Shown here piece after piece: positions 8,112-15,029 of a stretch of DNA of 64,000 nt; positions within the stretch are counted from its first letter, which is position 1, and each line of letters opens with the position of its first letter. A program made the position numbers and the translations under genes. Source of the stretch: Solwaraspora sp. WMMD792 (GTDB lineage: Bacteria; Actinomycetota; Actinomycetes; Mycobacteriales; Micromonosporaceae); contig NZ_JARUBH010000009.1 of NCBI RefSeq assembly GCF_029626105.1, positions 6,938,011 through 7,002,010 of the forward strand, written 5' to 3'. Below the pieces are notes generated by a model that saw nothing but the letters and a program-made list of their open reading frames with translations, searched no databases and was not told the DNA's origin.

Positions 8112-8924
8112 GTGCCTAACGCCGTCGAACGGGCTATTGCCATCATGTGGGACCGCTACCACGAGCCACTCTCACTCGACGCTATGGCCGATTCTGCCTT
8201 TCTGAGTCGTTTCTACTTTTCTAGATTGTTTCGGTCCAAGACGGGCACGTCGCCCGGCCGCTTCCTGACCGCGATCCGGCTGTACAAGGCGAAACACCTG
8301 TTGCTGGAGACCGACATGAGCGTGACCGACATCGCCTACGCCGTCGGCTACAACAGCCTGGGTACCTTCATCAGCCGGTTCACCCGCAGCGTCGGCATCT
8401 CACCGGCACGCTACCGGTGGCTCGCCGAGCACGGCATCCCACAGCTGTCCCAGCCCCGGTCGGCCGGCAGCCGGCGAGCCGCCACGATCAGCGGAAAGGT
8501 CGTGCTGCCGCCGATCGACGTCCCGGTCAAGGTCTACGTCGGAGTGTTCGACAGCCCGATCGTGCAAGGGCTGCCCGCGGCCTGCGACATCCTCGAGGCG
8601 TCCGGCGACTACCTGCTCACCGACGTCCCGGAAGGCGAATGGTACCTGCGGGCCGCCGCGATCGCGCTGGACGACATCAGCGCCCGCCCGTCGACCCGAC
8701 GTCCGCTCGCGGTCGGCGCGCACGAGCCGCTGTCGGTGACGGTCGGCACCGATCTCACCGTCGACCTGGAGCTGCACGCCACCGGCGTCTTCGACCTGCC
8801 CATCCTGATCGCACTGCCCGAACTCGACGGACACGTGACCGGGTCTCGGGGCCGTCGGTCCCGCAGCCGTGACGAACGGCGCGTCGCCGGTCGGACCCGG
8901 GTGGTCGGCGCGATCCGATCGTGA
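8112..8924 (+). CDS. AraC-family transcriptional regulator with N-terminal DNA-binding domain
   Basis: A 270-residue regulator in which the two AraC helix-turn-helix motifs lie at the N-terminus (residues about 5-105) rather than the usual C-terminus. The first is LSLDAMADSAFLSRFYFSRLF; the second is MSVTDIAYAVGYNSLGTFISRF. The rest is a beta-rich segment of unknown type (VPVKVYVGVFDSPIVQG, LLTDVPEGEWYLRAA) that looks like a transthyretin/carboxypeptidase-regulatory-like sandwich. It ends in an Arg-rich tail. The start is GTG 8112 with GGAG upstream. Its targets are probably neighbours; no binding site is evident. Confidence 0.85.
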   Translation: MPNAVERAIAIMWDRYHEPLSLDAMADSAFLSRFYFSRLFRSKTGTSPGRFLTAIRLYKAKHLLLETDMSVTDIAYAVGYNSLGTFISRFTRSVGISPARYRWLAEHGIPQLSQPRSAGSRRAATISGKVVLPPIDVPVKVYVGVFDSPIVQGLPAACDILEASGDYLLTDVPEGEWYLRAAAIALDDISARPSTRRPLAVGAHEPLSVTVGTDLTVDLELHATGVFDLPILIALPELDGHVTGSRGRRSRSRDERRVAGRTRVVGAIRS

Positions 8925-9059
8925 CCCGAGGGCCTGCCCTCGCCCGGCCGGCGGCACCTGCTGCCGGCCGGGCGACCGAGCGACGTCGATACGTGTGCTC
9001 CCCGACCGCCGGGGACGAGGGATCCTCAACGACGCCTCCGGTAAGTGCTTCCGAAGACG

Positions 9060-9097
9060 TGATGCCGCAGGTGCATCAATATGCACCTGCGGCATCA
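9060..9097. repeat. Dispersed hairpin repeat, copy 1 of 3
   Basis: A perfect 17-bp inverted repeat (TGATGCCGCAGGTGCAT at 9060-9076, complement at 9081-9097) surrounds the loop CAAT. It differs from the other two copies (41465-41506 and 63529-63568) at one base pair of the stem plus the loop, and the change is made on both arms, so pairing is kept. It lies between the convergent AraC and MDMPI-like genes. Confidence 0.9.
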
Positions 9098-9190
9098 AGC
9101 TCAGTCAGGTACCTCGACCCGGCGAGGTGACACTGCGTCCACCGGCCGAGGCAACCGCCCCGGGCCAGGCAGCGACGTCTGGCGGTGACG

Positions 9191-9970
9191 TCAGCGGCCG
9201 GGGACGACGAACGGTCCCCAGGTGAACGCCGCGATCCACGGTGCCGGGTCGGCGCTCCAGCGCAGCGCGCGGATCCGTTCCTCGGTCAGCCGGCCGGACA
9301 TCGCCTGGTAGACGTCGTGCCAGGAGCCGGCGACGGTGATCGCCGGCGCACCCTCGCCGACCGGCCACTGGCCGAGGTCGGTCTCGACCCGCAGGGCCGG
9401 CAGGCCACGGTTGCGGGTCGACAGCGAAAGTCCTTTCGCCAGGATGCCCATCGCCACCGGCAGCGCCGGGTGCTCCGGTGCCGGCGGATCCATCCCGAGC
9501 GCCTGGCGCAGATCCAGCTCGTGGGTGAACGCGTCCATCACGAGAATGCCCCGCCGGACGGAGAACGGCTCGCCGAGGAACTGCTCGACCGGCCCGCTCA
9601 ACCGCGTCCAGTCGTCGAGGAGCTCGCCGATCCCGCCAGCCGGCAGCGGTGCGGTCGCGCGGTCCGCCGGCAGCAGCGAGAACTGGATGCCGGCCGGCGG
9701 CGGTCCGCCGCCGGTGCCTTCCGCCGCCGCCTCACCCGAGACGATCCGCTCATGCACCCGGGCACAGACCTGGACCAGGTGGCTGGCCAGGTCTGCGATG
9801 CTCCAGTCCGGGCAGCCGGGTACGGCTGCGGCCAGGTCCGGCGAACCGGCGGTGAGCAGCTCGGCCACGTTCCGGCGGACCTGCCGGTACCCGGCCGCGG
9901 CCGGTCCGGCCGGGGTCGGTCCGGCGCCCGAGGCATTCGACTCGGCGCGGACGGAGTCGCTTACGGACAT
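9191..9970 (-). CDS. Maleylpyruvate isomerase-like (MDMPI/DinB-fold) protein
   Basis: A 259-residue protein of the mycothiol-dependent maleylpyruvate isomerase-like family. The N-terminal four-helix domain includes CPDWSIADLASHLVQVCARV (metal-ligand His near residue 64) and MDAFTHELDLRQALG (near residue 150), whose histidines normally bind zinc. The C-terminal part is the family's smaller second domain. Many members act in mycothiol-dependent isomerisation or detoxification; others are uncharacterised. It is 37 bp from the epimerase gene upstream on the same strand, so it is probably the second gene of that operon. Confidence 0.8.
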   Translation of the reverse strand: MSVSDSVRAESNASGAGPTPAGPAAAGYRQVRRNVAELLTAGSPDLAAAVPGCPDWSIADLASHLVQVCARVHERIVSGEAAAEGTGGGPPPAGIQFSLLPADRATAPLPAGGIGELLDDWTRLSGPVEQFLGEPFSVRRGILVMDAFTHELDLRQALGMDPPAPEHPALPVAMGILAKGLSLSTRNRGLPALRVETDLGQWPVGEGAPAITVAGSWHDVYQAMSGRLTEERIRALRWSADPAPWIAAFTWGPFVVPGR

Positions 9971-10007
9971 GCTTGCCTCCCTGGTACGGCCGTGTCGCCA
10001 CGGCGGA

Positions 10008-11078
10008 TCACTGTCGGTCGGGCAATGGCTGTCCGGCCGGGTCGGTCGACGCCCGCCCGGCCTGTTCGGCAGAAAGCCGCCCGGTCCGGTGCAGCCAGCG
10101 CACCGTGTCGGCGACCGTCCGGTCGAACGGGCGGGCGGGCGGTCCGATCAACGGCGCGTCCTGCGGCGGGTGGGCCGCGCAGGCGCAGACGTAGCAGGCT
10201 CCGTACTCGGCCGGGATGTGCCACGGCCAGACCCGTTGCACCAGGTCGGTGAGCCGGGCGAACGGCAACATCGCCCGAGCCGGCAGGAACACCGTCGGCA
10301 GCCGTCGCCCGGTCACCGCACGGACGGTGGCCACGTAGTCGCGGGTGCTGACGTACCGTCCCGGCCCGAAGTGCCGGTCCAGGCCGTCGCTCGGCGCGGT
10401 GAGCAGCGCCGCGTGCAGGGCGGCGGTGTCGCGGACGTCGCCGACCGGGAAACCGCCGGTCGGCCAGACCGGCATCATGCCGCGCAGCACGTACCGCAGC
10501 CGGGCGGTCTGGTCGCCGATCTTCGGGTCGTCCGGACCGAGCAGCGCCGGGGGATAGCTGATCACCACCGGCGCGCCCTGCTCCTGGTGCCGGCGGGCGA
10601 TCCGTTCCGCCGCCGCCTTGCTGGCCAGGTAGGTCTCGCTGGCGGTGCCGACCGGCGAGCGCGGGCCGAGCGGCGAGCGCGCGCCGAGCGGTGAGCCGCC
10701 TGCCGGCAGCAAAGCACCCACTGTGGACACGTACACCGTGCGGGCCACCCCATGGTCACGCGCCGCCGCCAGCACCAGTTCGGTGCCGCGTACGTTGGTC
10801 CGCCGGGTAGCGGCGTGCCGCCGGCTGTCGAACGAGTAGACCGAGGCGGCGTGCACCACCGCGTCGGTGCCCCGGACCGCCCGGTCGACCGCGGCCGGGT
10901 CGGTGACGTCACCGACCACCACGTCGACCGCCGTGTCGGGCACTCCCAGCGGTGCCACCGCCCGGGCCACCCCGGCGACGTCGCGGGCCAGTACCCGGAC
11001 CTGGTGGCCGGCGGCCAGGATGGCCGCGACCGTGTGCGCGCCGACGAATCCGGTGCCACCGGTGACCAGGACCAGCAT
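10008..11078 (-). CDS. NAD-dependent epimerase/dehydratase-family protein (extended SDR)
   Basis: A 356-residue extended SDR. It begins with the NAD-binding loop VTGGTGFVGAHTV (residues 5-17). DVVVGDVTDP and VVHAASVYSF follow, and the catalytic YLASK motif lies near residue 148. It resembles 3-beta-HSD/dihydroflavonol reductase-like members more than sugar epimerases. Between about residues 125 and 140 it carries three short Ser-Pro-Leu/Val-Gly repeats (SPLGARSPLGPRSPVG), apparently a small tandem expansion. I chose the ATG at 11078, preceded by GGAGGAGACCG. The pathway is unknown; it is divergent from the enediyne gene unbL and could be a tailoring reductase. Confidence 0.83.
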   Translation of the reverse strand: MLVLVTGGTGFVGAHTVAAILAAGHQVRVLARDVAGVARAVAPLGVPDTAVDVVVGDVTDPAAVDRAVRGTDAVVHAASVYSFDSRRHAATRRTNVRGTELVLAAARDHGVARTVYVSTVGALLPAGGSPLGARSPLGPRSPVGTASETYLASKAAAERIARRHQEQGAPVVISYPPALLGPDDPKIGDQTARLRYVLRGMMPVWPTGGFPVGDVRDTAALHAALLTAPSDGLDRHFGPGRYVSTRDYVATVRAVTGRRLPTVFLPARAMLPFARLTDLVQRVWPWHIPAEYGACYVCACAAHPPQDAPLIGPPARPFDRTVADTVRWLHRTGRLSAEQAGRASTDPAGQPLPDRQ

Positions 11079-11406
11079 CGGTCTCCTCCATTTCTGGAAT
11101 CCACCCATGCGCCATGGTCGGATATCGTGCGCCGACCGGGCCGATAACGGCGCCTGGGCAAAACAAATCTCCCGTACCGGCGTGGAGTGCCCGCACAGGT
11201 CGTCGCTCGGTGTGTCGTACAACAATTTCGTTGGTGTCGGTCCGGTCCGATCGTGCCCCGGCGAGCGACGGTGGTCTTCTCTCATCGTGCCGTTGTTGAC
11301 GCTACTTAGCCGCAGGTCACAGGGCAATCGGGAAGTGGCGCCCGCACTGCCGCGCCGGCACGATCAATGATGATGCTTGTCTGATCTGGATGAATGGGAG
11401 CGATAG
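11079..11406. promoter_or_regulatory. Divergent region between epimerase and unbL
   Basis: These 328 bases separate the minus-strand epimerase from plus-strand unbL and should contain promoters for both. I see no coding signal, strong palindrome or recognised operator. Confidence 0.4.
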
Positions 11407-12393
11407 GTGACCGGAATCATCCGAGGACTCCGGCAACGGGTCCTGACCCCTGACATTTCGCAGACCCGGGTATCCGTTCGCGGCTTCCACGACAAAGGGC
11501 CGGAAGCAGTTGAGGTCCTGGAATCCGTCGGTGCCGCGTTCCTCGCCGGGCTCTCCTCGGCCGCCGGCGCCCGGCGGGTCACCGACGTCGACACCGACCT
11601 CGCTCCGTTGCCGACCCGCTTCCAGGGGTTCGCCTACGAGGGCGCGGCGATGGGCTTCGCCCTGGTCGACGCGATCACCCCGGGGAAACCCCGGCGCAGC
11701 GCCGAGTTCCTCGCCGGGACCGGCGACCGGCACGTCTACATGGCGTACGTCGGCATCGGCTGGGCGATGGCCCGGCTGCCCCGGTTCCTCTGGGGCCGGG
11801 CCAGCGCCGCCGCCACCGACCCGTTGCTGCGCTGGCTGGTGCTCGACGGGTACGGCTTTCACCAGGCGTACTTCCACACCACCGAGTACGTCGTCAACCG
11901 GCGGACGGTACGCGGCTTCCCCTGGCCGGCGGAAGGCCCGACGTGGTACGCCGACCGCGTCGTGGACCAGGGCATCGGCCGGGCCATCTGGTTCGTCGCC
12001 GGCTCCGACCCGACGCGCGCCGCGGACCTGATCGACGCGTTCCCGGTCGCCCGGCACCAGGACCTGTACAGCGGTGCCGGCCTGGCCGCTACGTACGCCG
12101 GTGGCGCCACCGAGGCGGAGCTCGCCCTCTTCCTGCGCCGCTCCGGTGACCATGCCCCGTTCGTCGCCCAGGCGAGCGCGTTCGCGGCCCAGGCCCGGAT
12201 CCGTGCCGGGCTGCTGACGCCGCACACCGAGCTGGGCACCGAGGTGTTCTGCCGGACCAGCGCGGCCGAGGCGGCCAAGATCACCGACGAGGAGATCCCG
12301 CCCGTCGCGGCGGAGTCCGACCTGCCGGCGTACGAGGTGTGGCGGTGCGCCGTCGCCGCACGCTTCCGCGCCGACGTCGGGGCGCAACCGTGA
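11407..12393 (+). CDS. unbL: Enediyne biosynthesis protein UnbL / E3 (DUF1702)
   Basis: A 328-residue member of DUF1702, one of the five proteins conserved with enediyne polyketide synthases. Family marks include FQGFAYEGAAMGFALVD, RHVYMAYVGIGWAMARLP, VLDGYGFHQAYF, GIGRAIWFVAG and SGAGLAATYAGG. The biochemical role is not established; it is needed for converting the linear polyene to the enediyne core. It starts with GTG 11407 behind GGGAG, and its stop overlaps the P450 start (GTGA). Unusually, it is on the strand opposite its usual partners unbV, unbU and pksE, separated from them by the P450 and two hairpins. Confidence 0.9.
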   Translation: MTGIIRGLRQRVLTPDISQTRVSVRGFHDKGPEAVEVLESVGAAFLAGLSSAAGARRVTDVDTDLAPLPTRFQGFAYEGAAMGFALVDAITPGKPRRSAEFLAGTGDRHVYMAYVGIGWAMARLPRFLWGRASAAATDPLLRWLVLDGYGFHQAYFHTTEYVVNRRTVRGFPWPAEGPTWYADRVVDQGIGRAIWFVAGSDPTRAADLIDAFPVARHQDLYSGAGLAATYAGGATEAELALFLRRSGDHAPFVAQASAFAAQARIRAGLLTPHTELGTEVFCRTSAAEAAKITDEEIPPVAAESDLPAYEVWRCAVAARFRADVGAQP

Positions 12394-13760
12394 CCGCGCT
12401 CGCCGACCAACCCAGCCGGTTGCGTCCCCCCGGGCCGTCACCCTGGTCGGCACCGGCCCTCCTGGCCCGGATGGCCCGCAACCGGCTGGACGTGATGCGG
12501 TCGGTGTCGGCCCGCTACGGCGACGCCGTCCGGCTGCCACTGGGGCCGAAGACGCTGTACTTCTTCAACCACCCCGACCACGCCAAGCACGTGCTCGCCG
12601 AGAACCCGGGCAACTACCACAAGGGGATCGGGCTGGTCCACGCCCGCCGTACCCTCGGCGACGGCCTGCTCACCAGCGAGGGTGAGCTGTGGCGCAAACA
12701 GCGCAAGACGATCCAGCCGGTGTTCCAGGCCCGGCGCATCGCCCGGCAGGCCGGCGCGATCGCCGAGGAGGCGGTCGGTCTGGCCGACCGACTGCACACC
12801 ATGGTCGGCCGCGACGAACCGGTCGACATCCGGCACGAGATGACCGACCTGACCCTCGGGGTGCTGGGGCGGACACTGCTCGACACCGACCTGGGTGAGT
12901 TCGGCGGCATCGGCGACGCGTTCGAAGCCGTCCAGGACCAGGCCATCTTCGAGATGATGTCGCTGGGCGCGGTGCCGACCTGGGTGCCGTTGCCCCGGCA
13001 GCGGCGGTTCCGCCGGGCCCGCGCCGAGCTGCAGGACGTCGTCGATCAGCTGGTCGCCCGGCGCCGCGCGGCCGGCGGCATCGCCGAACGCGACGACGTG
13101 GTGTCCCGGCTGATCGGATCGACCAGCGAGGAGACCGATCCGCAGGTCGCCCGGCAGCGGATGCGCGACGAGCTGGTGACCCTGCTGCTGGCCGGCCACG
13201 AGACCACCGCCAGCACCCTGACCTGGGCGTTCCATCTGCTCGACCGACACCACGACGTCTGGGAGCGGGTGCACGCCGAAGCGGTCGAGGTGCTCGGCGA
13301 CCGGACACCGGTCTACGAGGATCTGCACCGGCTGCGGTACACCGCGATGGTCGTCGACGAGGTGATGCGGCTCTACCCACCGGTCTGGCTGCTGCCCCGG
13401 ATCGCCCAGGGCGACGACGTGGTGGGCGGCTACCACGTGCCGGCCGGCGCTGACCTGGTGCTCTGCCCGTACACCCTGCACCGGCATCCGGAGTTCTGGC
13501 CGCATCCGGACCGGTTCGACCCGGACCGGTTCGACCCCGACCGCGGCACCGACCGGCCCCGGTACGCGTACATCCCGTTCGGTGCCGGTCCGCGCTTCTG
13601 CGTCGGCAACAACCTGGGGCTGATGGAGGCGGTGTTCGTGATCGCCTGCGTGGCGCGCCGGCTGCGGATGTCGGTGCAGCCCGGCTACCGCCTGGTCCCC
13701 GAACCGATGCTGACTCTGCGGGTCCGGGGCGGCCTGCCGATGCGGGTCCACGAGGCCTGA
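12390..13760 (+). CDS. Cytochrome P450
   Basis: A 456-residue P450. The I-helix oxygen-binding motif LLAGHETTAST lies near residue 268 and the K-helix motif EVMRLYPP (ExxR) near residue 325. The haem-binding loop is FGAGPRFCVGNN, with the Cys ligand near residue 403. It carries a small duplication, DPDRFDPDRFDPDR. The start is a GTG overlapping the unbL stop by 4 bp, so the two are translationally coupled. The sequence resembles CYP102/CYP4-like fatty-acid-type P450s rather than typical macrolide P450s. Coupling to unbL suggests oxidation of the enediyne core or its polyene precursor; no ferredoxin gene is nearby. Confidence 0.93.
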   Translation: MTALADQPSRLRPPGPSPWSAPALLARMARNRLDVMRSVSARYGDAVRLPLGPKTLYFFNHPDHAKHVLAENPGNYHKGIGLVHARRTLGDGLLTSEGELWRKQRKTIQPVFQARRIARQAGAIAEEAVGLADRLHTMVGRDEPVDIRHEMTDLTLGVLGRTLLDTDLGEFGGIGDAFEAVQDQAIFEMMSLGAVPTWVPLPRQRRFRRARAELQDVVDQLVARRRAAGGIAERDDVVSRLIGSTSEETDPQVARQRMRDELVTLLLAGHETTASTLTWAFHLLDRHHDVWERVHAEAVEVLGDRTPVYEDLHRLRYTAMVVDEVMRLYPPVWLLPRIAQGDDVVGGYHVPAGADLVLCPYTLHRHPEFWPHPDRFDPDRFDPDRGTDRPRYAYIPFGAGPRFCVGNNLGLMEAVFVIACVARRLRMSVQPGYRLVPEPMLTLRVRGGLPMRVHEA

Positions 13761-13775
13761 CCGGGCCGCCCACCT

Positions 13776-13815
13776 GACGCAGCCGGCGCTCGCACCTGCG
13801 AGCGCCGGCTGCGTC
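13776..13815. terminator. Bidirectional terminator hairpin 1
   Basis: The arms GACGCAGCCGGCGCTCGC (13776-13793) and 13798-13815 pair perfectly over 18 bp around ACCT. It lies 15 bp after the P450 stop, in the gap between the convergent unbL-P450 and unbV-to-flavin-reductase operons. Confidence 0.8.
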
Positions 13816-13907
13816 GTGTCCGGCCGGCGACGGGCACCCGATCTCCGGTGTGGACCCGGGCCGCATCGAAGAACGGGGTCGCATCGAAGGACCGGGCTGC
13901 AACGAAG

Positions 13908-13944
13908 GACCGGGCGGTCCCGCTGTGCGCGGGACCGCCCGGTC
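13908..13944. terminator. Bidirectional terminator hairpin 2
   Basis: The arms 13908-13923 and 13929-13944 pair perfectly over 16 bp (GACCGGGCGGTCCCGC) with a 5-nt loop. It lies 15 bp past the flavin reductase stop, so it probably ends the minus-strand enediyne operon. The space between this and hairpin 1 (13855-13907) contains three imperfect copies of a GCATCGAAGAACCGGG-like word. Confidence 0.8.
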
Positions 13945-13959
13945 GGGTGGCGGGTCGGG

Positions 13960-14538
13960 TCAGCCTCGGCCGGCGACCTCGACGAACCGGCCACCGTGGA
14001 ACAGCAGCGCGTCGTGGCCGTCACCGCGGCCGGTGCCGAGCACCGAACCGAGGAAGATGGAGTGGTCGCCGCCGTCGTAGACGGCGGCCAGCTTGCACTC
14101 CACCCAGGCCAGGCTGCCGGAGATGATCGGGGCGCCGGTGTGCCGCCCCGCCCAGTGGTCGACCGTCTCGAACTCCCGCTCGTCACGCGGCCGCGACGAG
14201 CTGGCGAAGTAGCGGGCCAGCCCTTCCTGGTCGGCGCCGAGGATCGACACCGCGAAGGTGCCCTGGGCCAGGACCGTCGCGTGCAGCACCGCGGTGCGCT
14301 TGACACACACCAGCACCAACGCCGGCTCCAGCGACACCGAGGAGAACGCGTTCGCGGTCATCCCGTGCGGCAGGTCGGTCCCGGACGTCACCAGGGTGAC
14401 GCCGGTGGCGAACATGCCCATCACGGTGCGCAGCTCGGCGTGGTCACCCCTGCCCGTACCGTTGGATCCGGCCGCCCCGACCGTACCGTTGGAACCGGCC
14501 GTTGCGACGCCCGGCACGGTCTGCTTGTCGGTAGCCAC
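13960..14538 (-). CDS. Flavin reductase (HpaC/SgcE6-like)
   Basis: A 192-residue short-chain flavin reductase that supplies reduced flavin from NAD(P)H. The domain begins near residue 33 after a low-complexity Gly/Ala/Asn leader. Marks are MGMFATGVTLVTSG, PHGMTANAFSSVSLEPALVLVCV, FAVSILGADQEGLARYF and the C-terminal GRFVEV. Such E6-type reductases accompany many enediyne clusters, where they serve a flavin-dependent monooxygenase. No obvious two-component monooxygenase partner is in this window, so the client is unknown. It begins 3 bases after the thioesterase stop and is the last gene of the five-gene operon. Confidence 0.9.
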   Translation of the reverse strand: MATDKQTVPGVATAGSNGTVGAAGSNGTGRGDHAELRTVMGMFATGVTLVTSGTDLPHGMTANAFSSVSLEPALVLVCVKRTAVLHATVLAQGTFAVSILGADQEGLARYFASSSRPRDEREFETVDHWAGRHTGAPIISGSLAWVECKLAAVYDGGDHSIFLGSVLGTGRGDGHDALLFHGGRFVEVAGRG

Positions 14539-14540
14539 GG

Positions 14541-15026
14541 TCAGCCCTCCCTGACGTCTTCGAGCACCCGGCGCTGCCCGTTGCCGTTGCCGTTACCACT
14601 GGCGACGGCGTAGTGCGACAGCGCGATCCGCAGCGGGTCCGGCACCCGGGCCGGGCGGGTGTCGGTGTTCGGCCCGCGCATGCACGCGATCCGCTGCCGG
14701 CCGCGGGCGACCAGCTCCTCGAACCCGTCCCGCAGCCGGACGTAGTCGAACGCGAAGCCGATCTGGGTCTGGGTCAGATCCTCCAACCGCATCCGGATCG
14801 ACAGCTCGTCGAAGGCGCTGATCTCGGCGAAGAACTCACACTCGCACTTGAGGGTGAACAGCTTGAGATCGTCGCGGATGTCGGCCAGCACCTCCGGCGC
14901 GCGGTCCCGGAGGAACATCTCCCGGCACCGGCCCTGCCAGCGTAGATAGTTGACGTAGTAGACGTTGCCCACCAGGTTGGTTTCCTCGAAACCCACCAGG
15001 TGCCGGTACTCGTAGTAGGACTCCAT
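14541..15026 (-). CDS. Enediyne thioesterase (E10/CalE7/DynE7 type, hot-dog fold)
   Basis: A 161-residue hot-dog thioesterase. The segment VGFEETNLVGNVYYVNYLRWQ (residues 11-31) and CREMFLRDRAPEVL are characteristic of the enediyne-specific family, which lacks the usual acidic catalytic residue of 4-hydroxybenzoyl-CoA thioesterases. In studied systems it releases the polyene chain from the ACP of the enediyne synthase. It begins 3 bases after the pksE stop, so expression is coupled to the PKS. The C-terminal tail has a short Gly/Asn repeat (SGNGNGNGQ), probably disordered. Confidence 0.93.
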   Translation of the reverse strand: MESYYEYRHLVGFEETNLVGNVYYVNYLRWQGRCREMFLRDRAPEVLADIRDDLKLFTLKCECEFFAEISAFDELSIRMRLEDLTQTQIGFAFDYVRLRDGFEELVARGRQRIACMRGPNTDTRPARVPDPLRIALSHYAVASGNGNGNGQRRVLEDVREG

Positions 15027-15029
15027 GAC

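Noticed and set aside
9060-9097. Possible CRISPR repeat or small peptide gene in the dispersed hairpin
   Set aside because: Copies are single and tens of kb apart with no spacers, and translated fragments simply reflect the palindrome.
12438-14306. A 622-codon minus frame spanning the P450 and flavin reductase
   Set aside because: It crosses two terminator hairpins and overlaps two well-supported genes in other frames.
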